Positions 21,871-32,040 of a stretch of DNA of 64,000 bases are shown here, one piece after another; position 1 is the stretch's first letter, and each line of letters opens with the position of its first letter. Under the pieces are notes generated by a model. That model worked only from the letters and a program-made list of their open reading frames with translations. It was not told the origin of the DNA and made no database searches. The position numbers and the translations under genes are program-made. Source of the DNA: Symbiodinium natans (taxonomy: Eukaryota; Sar; Dinophyceae; Suessiales; Symbiodiniaceae); the NCBI GenBank assembly GCA_905221605.1, contig CAJNDS010002524.1:745134-809133 (forward strand), given 5' to 3'.

Positions 21871-22275
21871 TAGGGTTAAACACAACTTTCAAATTCTACT
21901 GCCTCTCAATCTGGGTCGCTTTCTGCAGGCTAGCCCTAAACCCTAAACCCTAAACCCTAAACCCCAAACCCTAAACCCTAAACCCTAAACCCTAAACCCT
22001 AAACCCTAAACCGCTGCGGGGCAGCTCGCAGAGGCTTGGGTGGGCATCTGCCGCAGAGCACCTGCATGCTTGCGTCCTGGGGTTGAAGCTTCAGGTTTAG
22101 GGCCTCAACCCTAAACCCTAAACCCTAAACCCTAAACCCTAAACCCTAAACCCTAAACCCTAAACCCTGAACCTTCCAAGGACCTGACCCCAAATACATA
22201 TACCCCCCCCCCCCCCCCCCAAATAGTAGGATTCCCTTATAATAAGGACCCCAGTAAGGTACCCCTAGTTTCGGA

Positions 22276-22430
22276 AACCCCAGATTAGCATGGCTGTTTA
22301 ATATCGGTACGGTACGGTATTGCTTTGCAGCGGTATGCTGCGGTATGTATTGCGTGGTATTGCTTGCTTTCGGTACGGTCCGGTTCGGTACTGCACTGCA
22401 CGGTCCGGTTCGGTACTGCGGTCCCAGGCC
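22276..22430. repeat. CGGTACGGT / CGGTTCGGT repeat cluster
   Basis: Clustered short repeats of CGGTACGGT, CGGTTCGGTACTG and GCGGTATG. Related units (ACGGTTCGGTGCGGTACGGT) recur at 23,285-23,333 and 23,672-23,712, framing the inverted-repeat region between them. Confidence 0.85.
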
Positions 22431-23283
22431 CCCCTCCCCTCCACCCCTTCCAGCCACCAACCACCACCACTCCTTCCCACCAAACACCCTAAGCACCCTC
22501 CAGCCCTGCCCCCCACTCACCACCCCCCCCCCCGCTCCAAGCCACCTCTCACCCGGTTTTCCAGCCACCCCACCCACCCCTCCAGCCACCCCCTCCAGCC
22601 ACACAGTCCAGCCGCCCACACCCTCCAACAGCCCACCCCCCTCCAGCCACCCACCCTCCAGCCCAGCCACCCCTCCACCCACCCACCCTCCCACCAACTC
22701 CACAGCCCTCCATCCAGCCACCCACCCTCCCCCCTCCAGCCATCACCCCTCCAGCCACCACCTCTACCCACTCTCCAGCCACCCACCCTCCAGCCACCCA
22801 CCCTTCAGCCACCCTCCAGCCACCCACCCTCCAGCCACCCACCCTCCAGCCACCCACCCTCCAGCCACCCACCCTCCAGCCACGCACCCCCTGCCACCAC
22901 ACCCTCCAGCCACGCACCCCCTGCCACCACACCCTCCAGCCGCCATCCTGCAGGCATCACACCAGCCATGCACACTCTACAGCGCTCCGACCACCCAACA
23001 CGTAAAACCCCAAACCCACAACCCTAAACACTACACCGCAAACCCTAAACCCTGAGCCCTAAACCCTAATCCCTAAACCCTAAACCGTGCGCTGGGTGGC
23101 TGGAGGGTGGGTGGCTGGAGGGGGTTGTCGCTGGAGGTTGGAGGGGGTGGCTGGAGGTGGTGGCTGGCTGGAGGCTTGGTGGCTGGAGGGAGTGGTTGCT
23201 GGAGGGTGGGTGGAAGGGGTGGGTGGGTGGCAGGGTGGGGGGGTGGGTGGCTGGGTGGGGGGGTGGGTGGCTGGAGGGTGGGT
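22430..23283. repeat. Large pyrimidine/purine inverted repeat (CCAGCCACCCACCCT)n
   Basis: Positions 22,430-22,960 are almost only C, T and A, built on CTCCAGCCACCCACC. Positions 23,085-23,283 are the reverse complement type (GGGTGGCTGGAGGGTGG). A short CCCTAAA spacer lies between. The arms could form a long hairpin or triplex. Long open frames here are low-complexity artefacts. Confidence 0.9.
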
Positions 23284-23332
23284 TCACGGTTCGGTGCGGT
23301 ACGGTAAGCCGCCCGCACGGTTCGGTGCGGTA

Positions 23333-23662
23333 CGGTAATCCGTTCCCCCTAATATTAAAGGCCCCCCCCCCCCTCCCTTGTATAAAAACCCCCAAAGGGT
23401 TTTTTGTATTTGGGGGGGTTCTTATCGTTTGTCCGAAAAGCCAGCCCGTCCTTATTGCAGCACGCTGGCTCAGCAGCCCAGCCTAAGCCTAGACAGCTAC
23501 GTTTGGAAAAGGTTCATGTTTCTGCTTCCGGCTTCCAACCCTCCCCCCCCAACTCCCCCCTCTCTCTGTAGAGATTTTAATAGGGACAGGCACGGGATCG
23601 GGATTTTGGGCCAGGGGGTTCTTTATATTAGGGGGGTATTAATATTAGGGGGAACGGATTAA
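23333..23662. mobile_element. 0.33-kb element with exact 22-bp terminal inverted repeats
   Basis: It starts AATCCGTTCCCCCTAATATT and ends with the exact complement AATATTAGGGGGAACGGATT (22 bp match in full). Both ends are next to GGTTCGGTGCGGTACGGT units, which could be duplicated target sequence. No transposase is visible. A related element is at 55,245-55,515. Confidence 0.85.
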
Positions 23663-23719
23663 GCTTCCTGCACGGTTCGGTGCGGTACGGTAACGGTTCG
23701 GTGCGGTATGGCGGAATTG

Positions 23720-24790
23720 TATTTTTGAAACGCCCATGGATTAGTACACCGCCTCAGATCTCGCTCAGGATTTTGGGTCGAGGGGCCGGTTCATCTTAAG
23801 GGAATGCAGAAGGTTGAGAAGTCGTCATACTTCCCAGTTGATTCTATTCCGCCCTCAACTCCAAACCCCAAACCTGAACCTTCATCTCAACAACCCCAAA
23901 CCCTAAACTCGAATCCCTAGACCATACTGGATACCCACCAAGTCATAGCTGCCACATAGACTCTGCCAGCGCCAGTGCCCATGCTCACGGCCAAAAACAA
24001 GAGCGGCTTAGCATTGTGCCGGGGCAAGCTTCCCTAATCACTACACCACTGAAACCTTAAACCCTACAATCCTAAACCCCACACACCTAAACCCTGCAGC
24101 CCTAAACCCTATATACACCCCGAAACCCGACCCCCAACACCCTACACCCTTAAACCCCACAAGCCTAAGCCCTACACCCCTACACCCCACACCCTACCCG
24201 ATCACCCAAGCCCCACACCGTCAACCTGAAACCCGACTCTGAAAGCCTTCTTTGCATCCTTAGTGTCCCCAACCCAAGGAGCTAAAACAGGCCCATTTAC
24301 GACTATAAGGGCTTGGGTTTAGGGGTCTTGTTTCGGTTGCGGGTATAAGTCAGACACGTTTTGGCAATAGACGAATTACCCTTAGCAGCCCAAAGTGCGG
24401 CACGCCCTCCCCAGCATTCAGTGCCTGAAGCTTTGAGGGGTGTTTGGAGCTCCTGTGAGTCGCAACTGTTGGCTTCGGAATGCGCACTGGCATGGAGACC
24501 CAAACATTACACATAAACATGTCTTATATATGTACATATACACACACACACCTACATATTCTTGAGTATACACATATTATGCTCATAACTGCTTGCTTAT
24601 GGATGGGCATACATATAGATATGCATGCAGGAATTCGGGCTTTGGGCCTGGGATGTAGGAGGGCTTAGCCGCTACGCCTCCAAGCCTAAGATCCTCTGAG
24701 TCTCCCCCCCCAACCCTAAACCCTAAGCCCTAAACCCTAAACCCAAACCCTGAACCCTGAACCCTAGGACCCTAAACCCTAAACCCCCCC
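23720..24790. other. No gene recognised
   Basis: Mixed unique sequence and degenerate CCCTAAA/CCCCAAA repeats. I see no convincing exon between the GGTTCGGT units and the Cys-rich exon at 24,797. Confidence 0.4.
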
Positions 24791-24796
24791 CCCAAG

Positions 24797-24856
24797 GTGC
24801 GCGGCGGTGTGCAACCCTTCCTGCTGTGCCAACTGTATTAACCCGCAGACGGGGAG
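24797..24856 (+). CDS. Cys-rich exon, possibly 5' part of the membrane-protein gene
   Basis: The acceptor is CCAAG|G and the GT donor GGGAG|GTGC (phase 2). It encodes CAAVCNPSCCANCINPQTGR, with six Cys in 14 residues. Phase fits the exon at 25,832. It resembles small Cys-rich membrane or metal-binding modules but no family is assigned. Confidence 0.55.
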
Positions 24857-25831
24857 GTGCCCACTCCAAGTTTTGAGCTTCGAGGTTTCGAGTTGGGGTT
24901 TCTTGAGTTTGGGTATTGGGGGTGGGGTGTTGGGGTTTCGTTTGGGTTTTGGGCTGTTGGGGGCCTTTGGGGGCCTTTGGGGGCCTTTTGGGGGCCTTTT
25001 GGGGGCCTTTTGGGGGCTTTTGGGGTCTTTGGGGCTGGCAAGCGGGAATTTCGTTGCTTAGGGGTGGGTTTCGTGTGCAGGGCTGTTGCTTTGGGGTTCA
25101 GCGTCGAGGTTCCCCTAGGGTTGAGCCTACGGGTTTTTGGTGCGTCAGGTGTCAGGCGTAAGGTTTAGGTTGTAGGGTATAGGGTTCGGGGTTTAGAGTG
25201 TTTAGGGTTTAGGGTTTAACCCTAAACCCTAAACCCTAAACCCCAAACCCTAAACCCTAAACCCTAAACTAGGGTTTAGGGTTTGGGGGCTCAGGTTGCC
25301 CAGGGTAGGGGCATGTTTAGGGCTTCGTCGTTCATGAGAGGCTTCAATACTTGCGGCCACGTGTACCCTGAATCTGTGCGGAGCATTTTGGCCCAAACCC
25401 TGAACCCTTAGCCCTCAGCCTCGAGTTTGGGCCGTCGAGTAGCCATTGTAGAGACGGCTTTGGGTTCGGGGTGTATAGGGTTTAGGTCTTGGGTTTAGGG
25501 CCCCTTGGGGCCTCTTTTGGGCATCGTCGCTGTAGAGCCCTGATGATTGCCGCGTCAAAGTTAGGGGTCCTTCTTGTTGTTTCTTGGGTCAAATTTCTTT
25601 AGCAACCGATGAGCAGGGTTTTAGGGCTTCGGCTTTACCTACCCTAAACACTGAACCCTAAACCCTAAACCCTCTCCCCTAAACCCTAAACCCTAAACCC
25701 TAAACCCTAAACCCTAAACCCTAAACCCTAAACCCTAAACCCTAAACCCTAAACCCTAAACCCTAAACCCTAAACCCTAAACCCTAAACCCTAAACCCTA
25801 AACCCTAAACTTAACCCGAACCCTGCTCCAG

Positions 25832-25882
25832 GGACGATGGCGACGCCACAGCAGTAGCTGCAGATGGCAGGCACTCAGGGGG
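25832..25882 (+). CDS. Exon (DDGDATAVAADGRHSG), same gene as 24,797
   Basis: The acceptor is CCAG|G and the GT donor GGG|GTCAG (phase 2), fitting both neighbours. It sits between the longest head-to-head telomeric pair: CCCTAAA before (25,660-25,810) and TTTAGGG after (25,905-26,053). Confidence 0.5.
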
Positions 25883-26804
25883 GTCAGCTGAACGCTGGGG
25901 TTCGGGTTTAGGGTTTAGGGTTTAGGGTTTAGGGTTTAGGGTTTAGGGTTTAGGGTTTAGGGTTTAGGGTTTAGGGTTTAGGGTTTAGGGTTTAGGGTTT
26001 AGGGTTTAGGGTTTAGGGTTTAGGGTTTAGGGTTTAGGGTTAGGGTTTAGGGTGGAGAGAGTCTCCCACGTGAAGGTTCTGAGCCCTTGCTTGAAGGTTC
26101 ATGGATACCTATGAGTAGGGTTGCACGTACTCTACATAAGGTGATAACCAGAGTTACCCTACTTAGAACCCTGCTTATAAGTACCAATGAACCTCCAAGT
26201 GGGTCCCTGAGCGCACCTTGTTTAGCTTTTTGAATTTTTCCGGGCTTCCTTAAGTTTGTTGCGGGGCCTTGTGGGCTGTGGAGTCCGGCTTCCGCGGGGG
26301 TCAGCAGGGATACCATAAAGGTTTCGGACCCTCCCTCCCCCCCCAGCAGGTTTAGGGTTCAGGGTACCGGGTTTAGGGTTGAGTTCGCTCCACCGCTGCC
26401 GGTCGTGTGGGTGGTCGGGGACCCCTCAGCACAAGACAGCGCACGGCCATGTAGTAGTGTACAATGCAGTAGGACCCGTCGGTCGCTGCAGCCCCGAGAC
26501 CCGAAACCCTATAAACCCTAAACCCTAAGCCCTTAGCCCCAAACCCTAACCCTAAAGGCCTAACCACAAGCAGATACCATTCTCTTTCATACGCAGCCTT
26601 GGGGCAGACTTTGGGCTGAAAGATGCGGATCTGTTGAGACGTCGGGCTGAGGTGGCTGATAGGCCGCTGTAGGCAAAGACCTAGAACCCCAAACCCCAAG
26701 CCCCCTCCCCCCTCCCGTCTCTCTCCGCCCTCAAAAAATCCAAGCCCTAAGCCCTAAACCCTAGACCCGGAAACCCTAAACCCTAAACCTTAAACCCTTG
26801 AGAG

Positions 26805-26889
26805 GAATGGCAACATCTTTGCCAATGCTTCGGCAGTTCTGTCGTCTGAGGAGGATCGCCAGGCTCGCACCTTTCCGGGTGAAGTGTCG
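26805..26889 (+). CDS. Exon (NGNIFANASAVLSSEEDRQ), same gene
   Basis: The acceptor is GAGAG|G and the GT donor TCG|GTAAC (exit phase 0). It encodes NGNIFANASAVLSSEEDRQA then RTFPGEVS. Phase is compatible with a continuation at 27,287 (AG|AGG AAA GTT) directly in frame with the next exon's ATG. Confidence 0.6.
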
Positions 26890-27328
26890 GTAACCTTGCC
26901 GGCCTCAAAGCCGAAAGCCTTGAACCCTACTTGAAGGCTCATAGGGACTTATAAGTAGGAGTCTGCTCGCGCTTCCTGGGGCGTTGCGGGGCCCTCCGCC
27001 CTTGAGCTTGAGCACCTGCCTCGCTTCGAACTTGACTCGTGACTAAGTAGGGTTCAGTACTCTAGAGAAGGTTATAACCACGGTTACCCTAGTTCTCGCC
27101 CTACTTAGAAGTACCCATGAACCTTCAAGTAGGGCTTGGTGTTCAGGGTTTGGAATTCCAAGGGTTCTGGGTTCAGGGCTCAGGGTCTTCAGCCCTAAAG
27201 ACTGCCGTAGCGAGTTTTGGGTTTTGGGTTTGGGTTTAGGGTTTAGGGCTTAGGGTTAGGGATTGTGTGCGTCGCTTTTTGCGCAGAGGAAAGTTGCAGC
27301 AGGCGCAGCCGTCAGTTCCCTGCCAGCC

Positions 27329-29143
27329 ATGGCGTTTCAGCAGCTGGCTCAAATTCCCGACGCTCCGACAGAAGATCTTCCTTTGCCTGAAGGTTTCACG
27401 CCCTTGGTGACCTACAAACTTTGTCCGCCAGGTGGTGTTTACGTTCTCTTGTTCTTCTGGTTCCTAGACAATGTCGCAGACTTGGTCCAGGTCGTTACCT
27501 TCGTGTTGCACAGAGACTACGGGTTTGCAATCTTCGTGGCTTTGTTCCTGACAAGCAGTCTCTTTTACAGCCAGTTCGTCATCATTCACCTCGAAAACAG
27601 CTCGATTCACTATACTGGCGGTCCGATTTTGGGCCGCGTCTTGGCAGCACCCTTCAGGGCTGCTTTGGAGAGCGCCGAGCGTGGCACTGCCACGATGGCC
27701 TGGGAGGGCATCTTAGTAGCTGAGTGAGTACACTTTACGCCTGATGGGATAGTATAATCCCCTATAGAACTAAAAACATGTACACTTTTTTGGGGGCTTA
27801 TATGAACTCAGCAACCAAGGAATGATGCAGGCGGAGCAGCAAATCGAAGCACCCGGCACGGGGCTCGTGGCGCCTTATGGGATGGTTCTGGCAAGTAAAC
27901 TGACCCCGTTTCAAGCGCTGGCCGCTTCTTATGGCTTATATAGCTCAGCACGGGCGATTGCGACCGGGCACATGGAGTCTTGGTCAGGCAGAAAAGCTGT
28001 GGCGTTCCGAGCTGCCCGCCCGAAGTATTTCGCCGCACTCCAGCTGCTTGGGTAGGGTCTTGGGATATTTTCATACTTGGAGGTTTAGGGTACTTTAGAA
28101 CCCACATGATAACTGTATTTATAAGCCCCTTGAGTCCGCGATCTCCTCGAGTAGGTTATAAGTAGGCTTCTACTTGGGGTTCTAAGTATCCATGAACCTC
28201 CAAGCATTCTTTCGCCTTCTGGGGTTTCAGAGCGTCAGAGCGTCGCAATTTGGGAATCGTTTTCACCTAGGCTGTGGCTCCTGATCTCAAGCTTCGGAGA
28301 GCTGGCCCTCTTCGCTGTTGTCAGCCGCGTTCTTCACCCCTCTGTGCCCATCATGTTTTTTCTCCTGGCCGCCATGGTCAATAGGCACACTGACGAGGGC
28401 ACACAGTCCGACTCAAAATGTCAAGCTTGCTGCGCGTCGTTGATCCTTGTGGCAAACTGCATGTTTGGACTGCACACCACGCCCGCCGGCCTGAAACACC
28501 AGGACCGCCACGCTGGTGCCGGATGGCCCGAGGCTACTGATATTTGCTTATAAGAACCCTCCCAAAAACAAAAGGTATTCTTCCTCATAAGGGTAATAAA
28601 AGGAGCATGCTTTTCATTTTTTTTTTTGGGGGGGGGGGGGTTCTTAAGCAACTAGTCTAGGCTACATTCTTGGTGGTGCGCCTGCTGGCGTTGGTGGGCC
28701 TTTGCTTCTTGAACCTGCCAAATGGCTTATTGCCCGTTGCGTCTTTAGGACGTCCCATGGGCTGGCCAGTGCTAGAGGATGAGTTTGTGTCCCCACTGCT
28801 CGCCGCTGTCGATGCCGCAGTCAGCTGCGGTGCTGAACTTTTCGCACGCCACGTTGAGAACTGCAGCTTCCTTGGTGTGGAAGACAAGACCCCTGGGTCC
28901 ACCGCATTCAATGCGGTGGTTGTGGGTTTTGCCATCGTCTGCGTACCGATACAGGTTCTCACCACTGCGGCCCAACTTGCTTGCAACAGCTACTTTCGGA
29001 CAGGTGCAAAGAACACGGAGTTGGCAGAAGAAGTGAGGCAAAAGGATGCCGAGATTCGCGCTTGGACAGAACACCACTTAGACGTCCTGTACCCAAAACG
29101 GGTGGAGGACCGGCATCTGTCCAACTTTGCTTTCGGTTACTGA
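27329..29143 (+). CDS. Multi-pass membrane protein, tentatively XK-related-like (4 exons, 451 aa)
   Basis: Exons 27,329-27,707, 27,820-28,051, 28,271-28,532 and 28,661-29,143 join in frame to 451 codons, ending TGA at 29,141. The protein has about eight hydrophobic segments. The first pair (LLFFWFLDNVADLVQVVTFV, FAIFVALFLTSSLFYSQFVI) resembles the first two helices of XK-related scramblase-like proteins, with acidic residues inside the first. Others include FLLAAMV, FLVVRLLALVGLCFL and NAVVVGFAIVCVPIQVL. The C-terminus is a charged helix (ELAEEVRQKDAEIRAWTEHH). The ATG at 27,329 is preceded by an in-frame open stretch from an acceptor at 27,286, so the true start may lie in upstream exons (24,797-26,889). 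All three introns are made largely of inverted-repeat elements. Gene structure is well supported; the family name is tentative. Confidence 0.8.
27708..27819 (+). mobile_element. Intron 1 = inverted-repeat element (GTTGCTGAGTTCAT family), GC-AG
   Basis: This 112-bp intron reads GAGG|GCATC...CCAAG|GAATG and restores a Gly codon. Its body has ends TAGCTGAGTGAGTACACTTT and the inverted ATATGAACTCAGCAAC. It is shared with 18,460-18,560. Confidence 0.8.
28052..28270 (+). mobile_element. Intron 2 contains a CTTGGAGGTTCATG element, GT-AG
   Basis: A 219-bp intron, CTTGG|GTAGG...CCTAG|GCTG. The element at 28,075-28,204 has ends ACTTGGAGGTTTAGGGTACT and AGTATCCATGAACCTCCAAG. Splicing reads through as LQLLGLWLLISSFG. 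Confidence 0.85.
28533..28660 (+). mobile_element. Intron 3 = inverted-repeat element with 7-bp direct repeat, GC-AG
   Basis: A 128-bp intron. AGGCTAC is present at 28,531-28,537 and again at 28,659-28,665; the element between has ends TGCTTATAAGAACCC and GGGTTCTTAAGCA plus a T-then-G homopolymer. The splice sites lie within the direct repeats (GAG|GC ... TAG|GC), giving WPEATFLVV. Confidence 0.9.
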
Positions 29144-29784
29144 TCGAAAGGAGAGGGCCCTGGGATACTTTCGTCAGAGCTAAGTTCTCAAAGAGTCGAT
29201 CTCAGCATTCTGTCCCTAAGTGCCCCTAAACCCTAAACCCTAAACCCTAAACCCTAAACCCCAAACCCCAAACCCCAAACCCCAAACCCTAAACCCTACC
29301 CTGAAGCCCTCGCAGCCTTGCCTGCAAGGTTGATCTTCCCAACTCGTAGCCTTCTGCCAAGTGAGCTCCTGGAGTTCATATTGAATAGGGGGGTTTTCGA
29401 AAATCGGGGTACCCCTTGTTACCCTAAACCCTAAACCCCAAATATAGTAGATTCTCGGAAGCCCCCGTATCTACACTCTCCTGAGTAAGCCGTGTTTTCC
29501 TTTTCTTATATGGTGTGGGGTTTAGGGTTTAGGGTTCAGGGTTCAGGGTTCAGGGTTCAGGGTTTAGGGTTTAGGGCTTAGGGTGTTGGGTAAGGAGGAG
29601 CCTAGGGTGCCAATATGGTACCTGTGTGGTATAATCGGTTGAGTGCAGGGCGTCGGATTTGCAGATTTGTTTATGTGTATGCGGTTTTGTGGGCCCCTAT
29701 TTTCCGAAACCCTCAAGCGGGCGTGCAAGCCCTGTGTTTTTTTGCAGTAACACTCCCCCACCCCCCCGCCCCCCCCAAACTCTG

Positions 29785-29970
29785 TATAAACCCTAAACCC
29801 TAAACCCTAAACCCTAAACCCTAAACCCTAAACCCTAAACCCTAAACCCTAAACCCTAAACCCTAAACCCTAGCCCTAAACCCTAAACCCTAAACCCTAA
29901 ACCCTAAACCCTAAACCCTAAACCCTAAACCCTAAACCCTAAACCCTAGCCCTAAACCCTAAACCCTAAG
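29785..29970. repeat. CCCTAAA array
   Basis: About 26 CCCTAAA units with two TAGCCC variants, ending just before exon 29,985. The preceding 29,150-29,780 is 3' flank of the membrane-protein gene with degenerate repeats; no exon was recognised there. Confidence 0.95.
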
Positions 29971-29984
29971 CCCCACAAGTCGAG

Positions 29985-30085
29985 CTGCTGAGCGATTCCA
30001 CGTGGAGTTTTATGCATGGCGACCTCTTTGGCTTCGAGGGCTTTGGATGAAAAACCTCACCAACCCCCCCAAGAACTGCCCGCAG
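29985..30085 (+). CDS. Exon of an unrecognised gene (FHVEFYAWRPLWLRG)
   Basis: The GT donor is CCGCAG|GTTC and the acceptor GTCGAG|CT. It encodes AERFHVEFYAWRPLWLRGLW then MKNLTNPPKNCPQ. Codon use and residue pattern are clearly coding. It is flanked by CCCTAAA (left) and TTTAGGG (right). Confidence 0.65.
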
Positions 30086-30320
30086 GTTCTAGGGTGCAGG
30101 GTCTAGGGCAGGTTAAAGTGTGGTTGAGGGTTTAGTTTAGGGTTTAGGGTTTAGGGTTTAGGGTTTAGGGTTTAGGGTTTAGGGTTTAGGGTTTAGGGTT
30201 TAGGGTTTGGGGTTTGGGGTTTGGGGTTTGGGGTTTAGGGTCAGGGCAGGTTAGAGCAGGGTGTAGGGTCTTGGGCTTAGGGCTTTAGTGCCTTTGAAAC
30301 CCTGGGTGCATTGTCTCGAG

Positions 30321-30371
30321 GATCCTGCGGCAGATTTCGATTTAGAGCAGGAGTTGGCCAACGAGGCTTGA
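30321..30371 (+). CDS. Exon with possible stop (DPAADFDLEQELANEA)
   Basis: The acceptor is CTCGAG|GAT, phase 0 as required by exon 29,985. The frame reaches TGA at 30,369-30,371; alternatively splicing uses the GC donor GAG|GCTTGAGG just before it and the gene continues. An open stretch at 30,555-30,590 (IWQRLSEACC) could be the next exon. Confidence 0.5.
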   Translation, partial: DPAADFDLEQELANEA

Positions 30372-30679
30372 GGAAGATGGGGGTGTGGGGGTTTAGGGTT
30401 TAGGGTTTAGGGGTTTAGGGTTAGGGTTTACTTTTGTTTTTTTGTTGGGGGGGGGGGGGGGGCTCTCACTGTTGAGTTGAGACTTGCGTACAAATTGTGT
30501 TAGGGTTTTGGTGGTGAGGGAGCCCGAAACCCCAATTCCTAAACCCTCAAACAGCATCTGGCAGCGACTCTCCGAAGCATGCTGCTTGGGATGAAAGGTT
30601 ACCTTAGGGTTTCGGGTTTAGGGTTTAGGGTTTAGGGTTTAGGGTTTGGGGTTTAGGGTTTGGGGTTTAGGGTTTAGGG

Positions 30680-31283
30680 TTCCTTCTCCAGGGGAAAAAC
30701 ACAGTTCAGGCGTGGAGCGAGAGAGCGAGTGAGAGAGAGAGGGAGAGAAAACAGAGAGAGAACCAAAGAAACGGTGTGTGGGTGGGGGGTCGGTATTGGA
30801 GGAAGTCCGTTCCCGAAGTATACAGTCCTGGCATGTGCAAGCTGTACATCCCTGTGTATATATGTAAGACACGATCTGTGTGTGTGTGTGTGAGTGTGCG
30901 TGTATTGCTCTTGTTTTAGGTGCCCATGTGTGCGTGCTTAAAAGTTCAGCATCGCTAGCCCAAAGTGTCCTATGCATTGCAAGAAATATGTTGTCTCTTG
31001 CATGTGGCTCTCAACTTGGAAAGCCGTTTTTGCTACTTTCACAAAGGCCAGCACTCCAGGGACACCGAAATTCCATTCATAGGCCCCATAGTAATCCCAC
31101 ATTCTATCCCCAAATTAAAGCGTATTATATACATAGAAACATATATTTCTATATATATTTCTATATTGTTACAGCCGGCCCCATGCTCCCTAGACCCCAT
31201 GCTCCCTAGGGTCGATTGTTTTTTTTGCCGTGTCTCTTGGCAGGGTTCTTAAGCGAAAAGTTACTTATCAGCAGCCCTAGTTT
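30680..31283. other. Repeat-poor stretch without recognised gene
   Basis: About 600 bp almost free of telomeric repeats: a GA-rich tract (30,718-30,770), a (TG)n microsatellite at 30,875-30,895 and an AT-rich part at 31,115-31,165. Near 31,180 is a tandem CCCCATGCTCCCTAG. No exon was supported. Confidence 0.5.
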
Positions 31284-31419
31284 ACTTGTAGGTTCATTAG
31301 GCTACTTCTACCCCCCCCAATTAGCAGTCTACTTCGAACCTACTCAGAGGGCCCAGGGGACTTAGCGGGCTTAGAAGTGCAGTTATAGTTGGGGTTATAA
31401 GTCCCAGAACCTGCAAGTA
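31284..31419. mobile_element. Inverted-repeat element, CTTGGAGGTTCATG family (diverged)
   Basis: Left ACTTGTAGGTTCATTAGG, right TAAGTCCCAGAACCTGCAAGT. The interior ACTTAGCGGGCTTAGAAGTGC is like the other copies. The same A-for-G change appears in both ends (TTGTAGG / CCTGCAAG). Confidence 0.75.
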
Positions 31420-31529
31420 GATCCCCTCCCCAAACCCCCGCTTGCGTCAAGCCTTGTGTTAGCAGCCACTAAACCCTAAACCCTAAACCCTGAACCCTAA
31501 ACCCTAAACCCTAAACCCTAAACCCGCAG

Positions 31530-31572
31530 CCACGGGCTCCCGCAGCCACTTGTTCTTGAAAAGCTACTGCAA
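31530..31572 (+). CDS. Probable exon (HGLPQPLVLEKLLQ)
   Basis: The acceptor is CGCAG|C and the GC donor CAA|GCCC. It encodes HGLPQPLVLEKLLQ. Short, located after a CCCTAAA array. Gene membership unknown. Confidence 0.45.
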
Positions 31573-31955
31573 GCCCCCGAAACCTCAACCCTAAACTCGT
31601 AATCCCTCTAAACACTCCTAGAGGGGTTTAGGGTTTAGGGCTCTAAGCCCAGATTAGAAGCCCCTAAAACCCCCATCAACCTGTTCGCCCAAAAAAGACC
31701 CCGACACCCCAGACTTTCGGGGGCTTAGGGTTTAGGAATTAACGGGGCTTCAGGGGCCCGATGCAAAAGTTGGACATTTTTTTTGGCACCCTCTTAACAC
31801 GAATGGACTAGGATAGAGAGAGCCTAAGACAGGGCAGGGCCCATAGATGAGCCCCCCCCCCCCCCCAAACCCCACCCAATGTACTGATATAAAAAGCCCC
31901 AAGCCCCAAGCCCTAAGCCCTTAACCCTAAACCCTAAACAACCCTAAACCCTAAG

Positions 31956-32040
31956 AACTCCCCTGGTTGGGGCACATGGCGGCCAATGCCGGCCTGCGCC
32001 CTTCCCGGCGGAGCCAAGCTCCTCGTCAGGGCTTCCTGTG
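31956..32040 (+). CDS. Probable exon (LPWLGHMAANAGLRPSRRSQ)
   Basis: The acceptor is CTAAG|AA. The frame LPWLGHMAANAGLRPSRRSQ, then APRQGFLW, is GC-rich and coding-like. The 3' end is not fixed. TTTAGGG repeats do not follow at once; a CCCTAAA array does. Confidence 0.45.

Noticed and set aside
22146-23486. Long open frames on both strands (up to 236 codons) in the 22-23 kb region
   Set aside because: They are translations of the CTCCAGCCACCCACC repeat and its complement, with Pro/Ser/His or Gly/Trp/Val repeats only; no splice context and equal openness in several frames.
26373-26699. Minus-strand gene (ATDGSYCIVHYYMAVRCLVL)
   Set aside because: The peptide looks plausible, but it would be the only minus-strand gene and no second exon could be joined; left unassigned.
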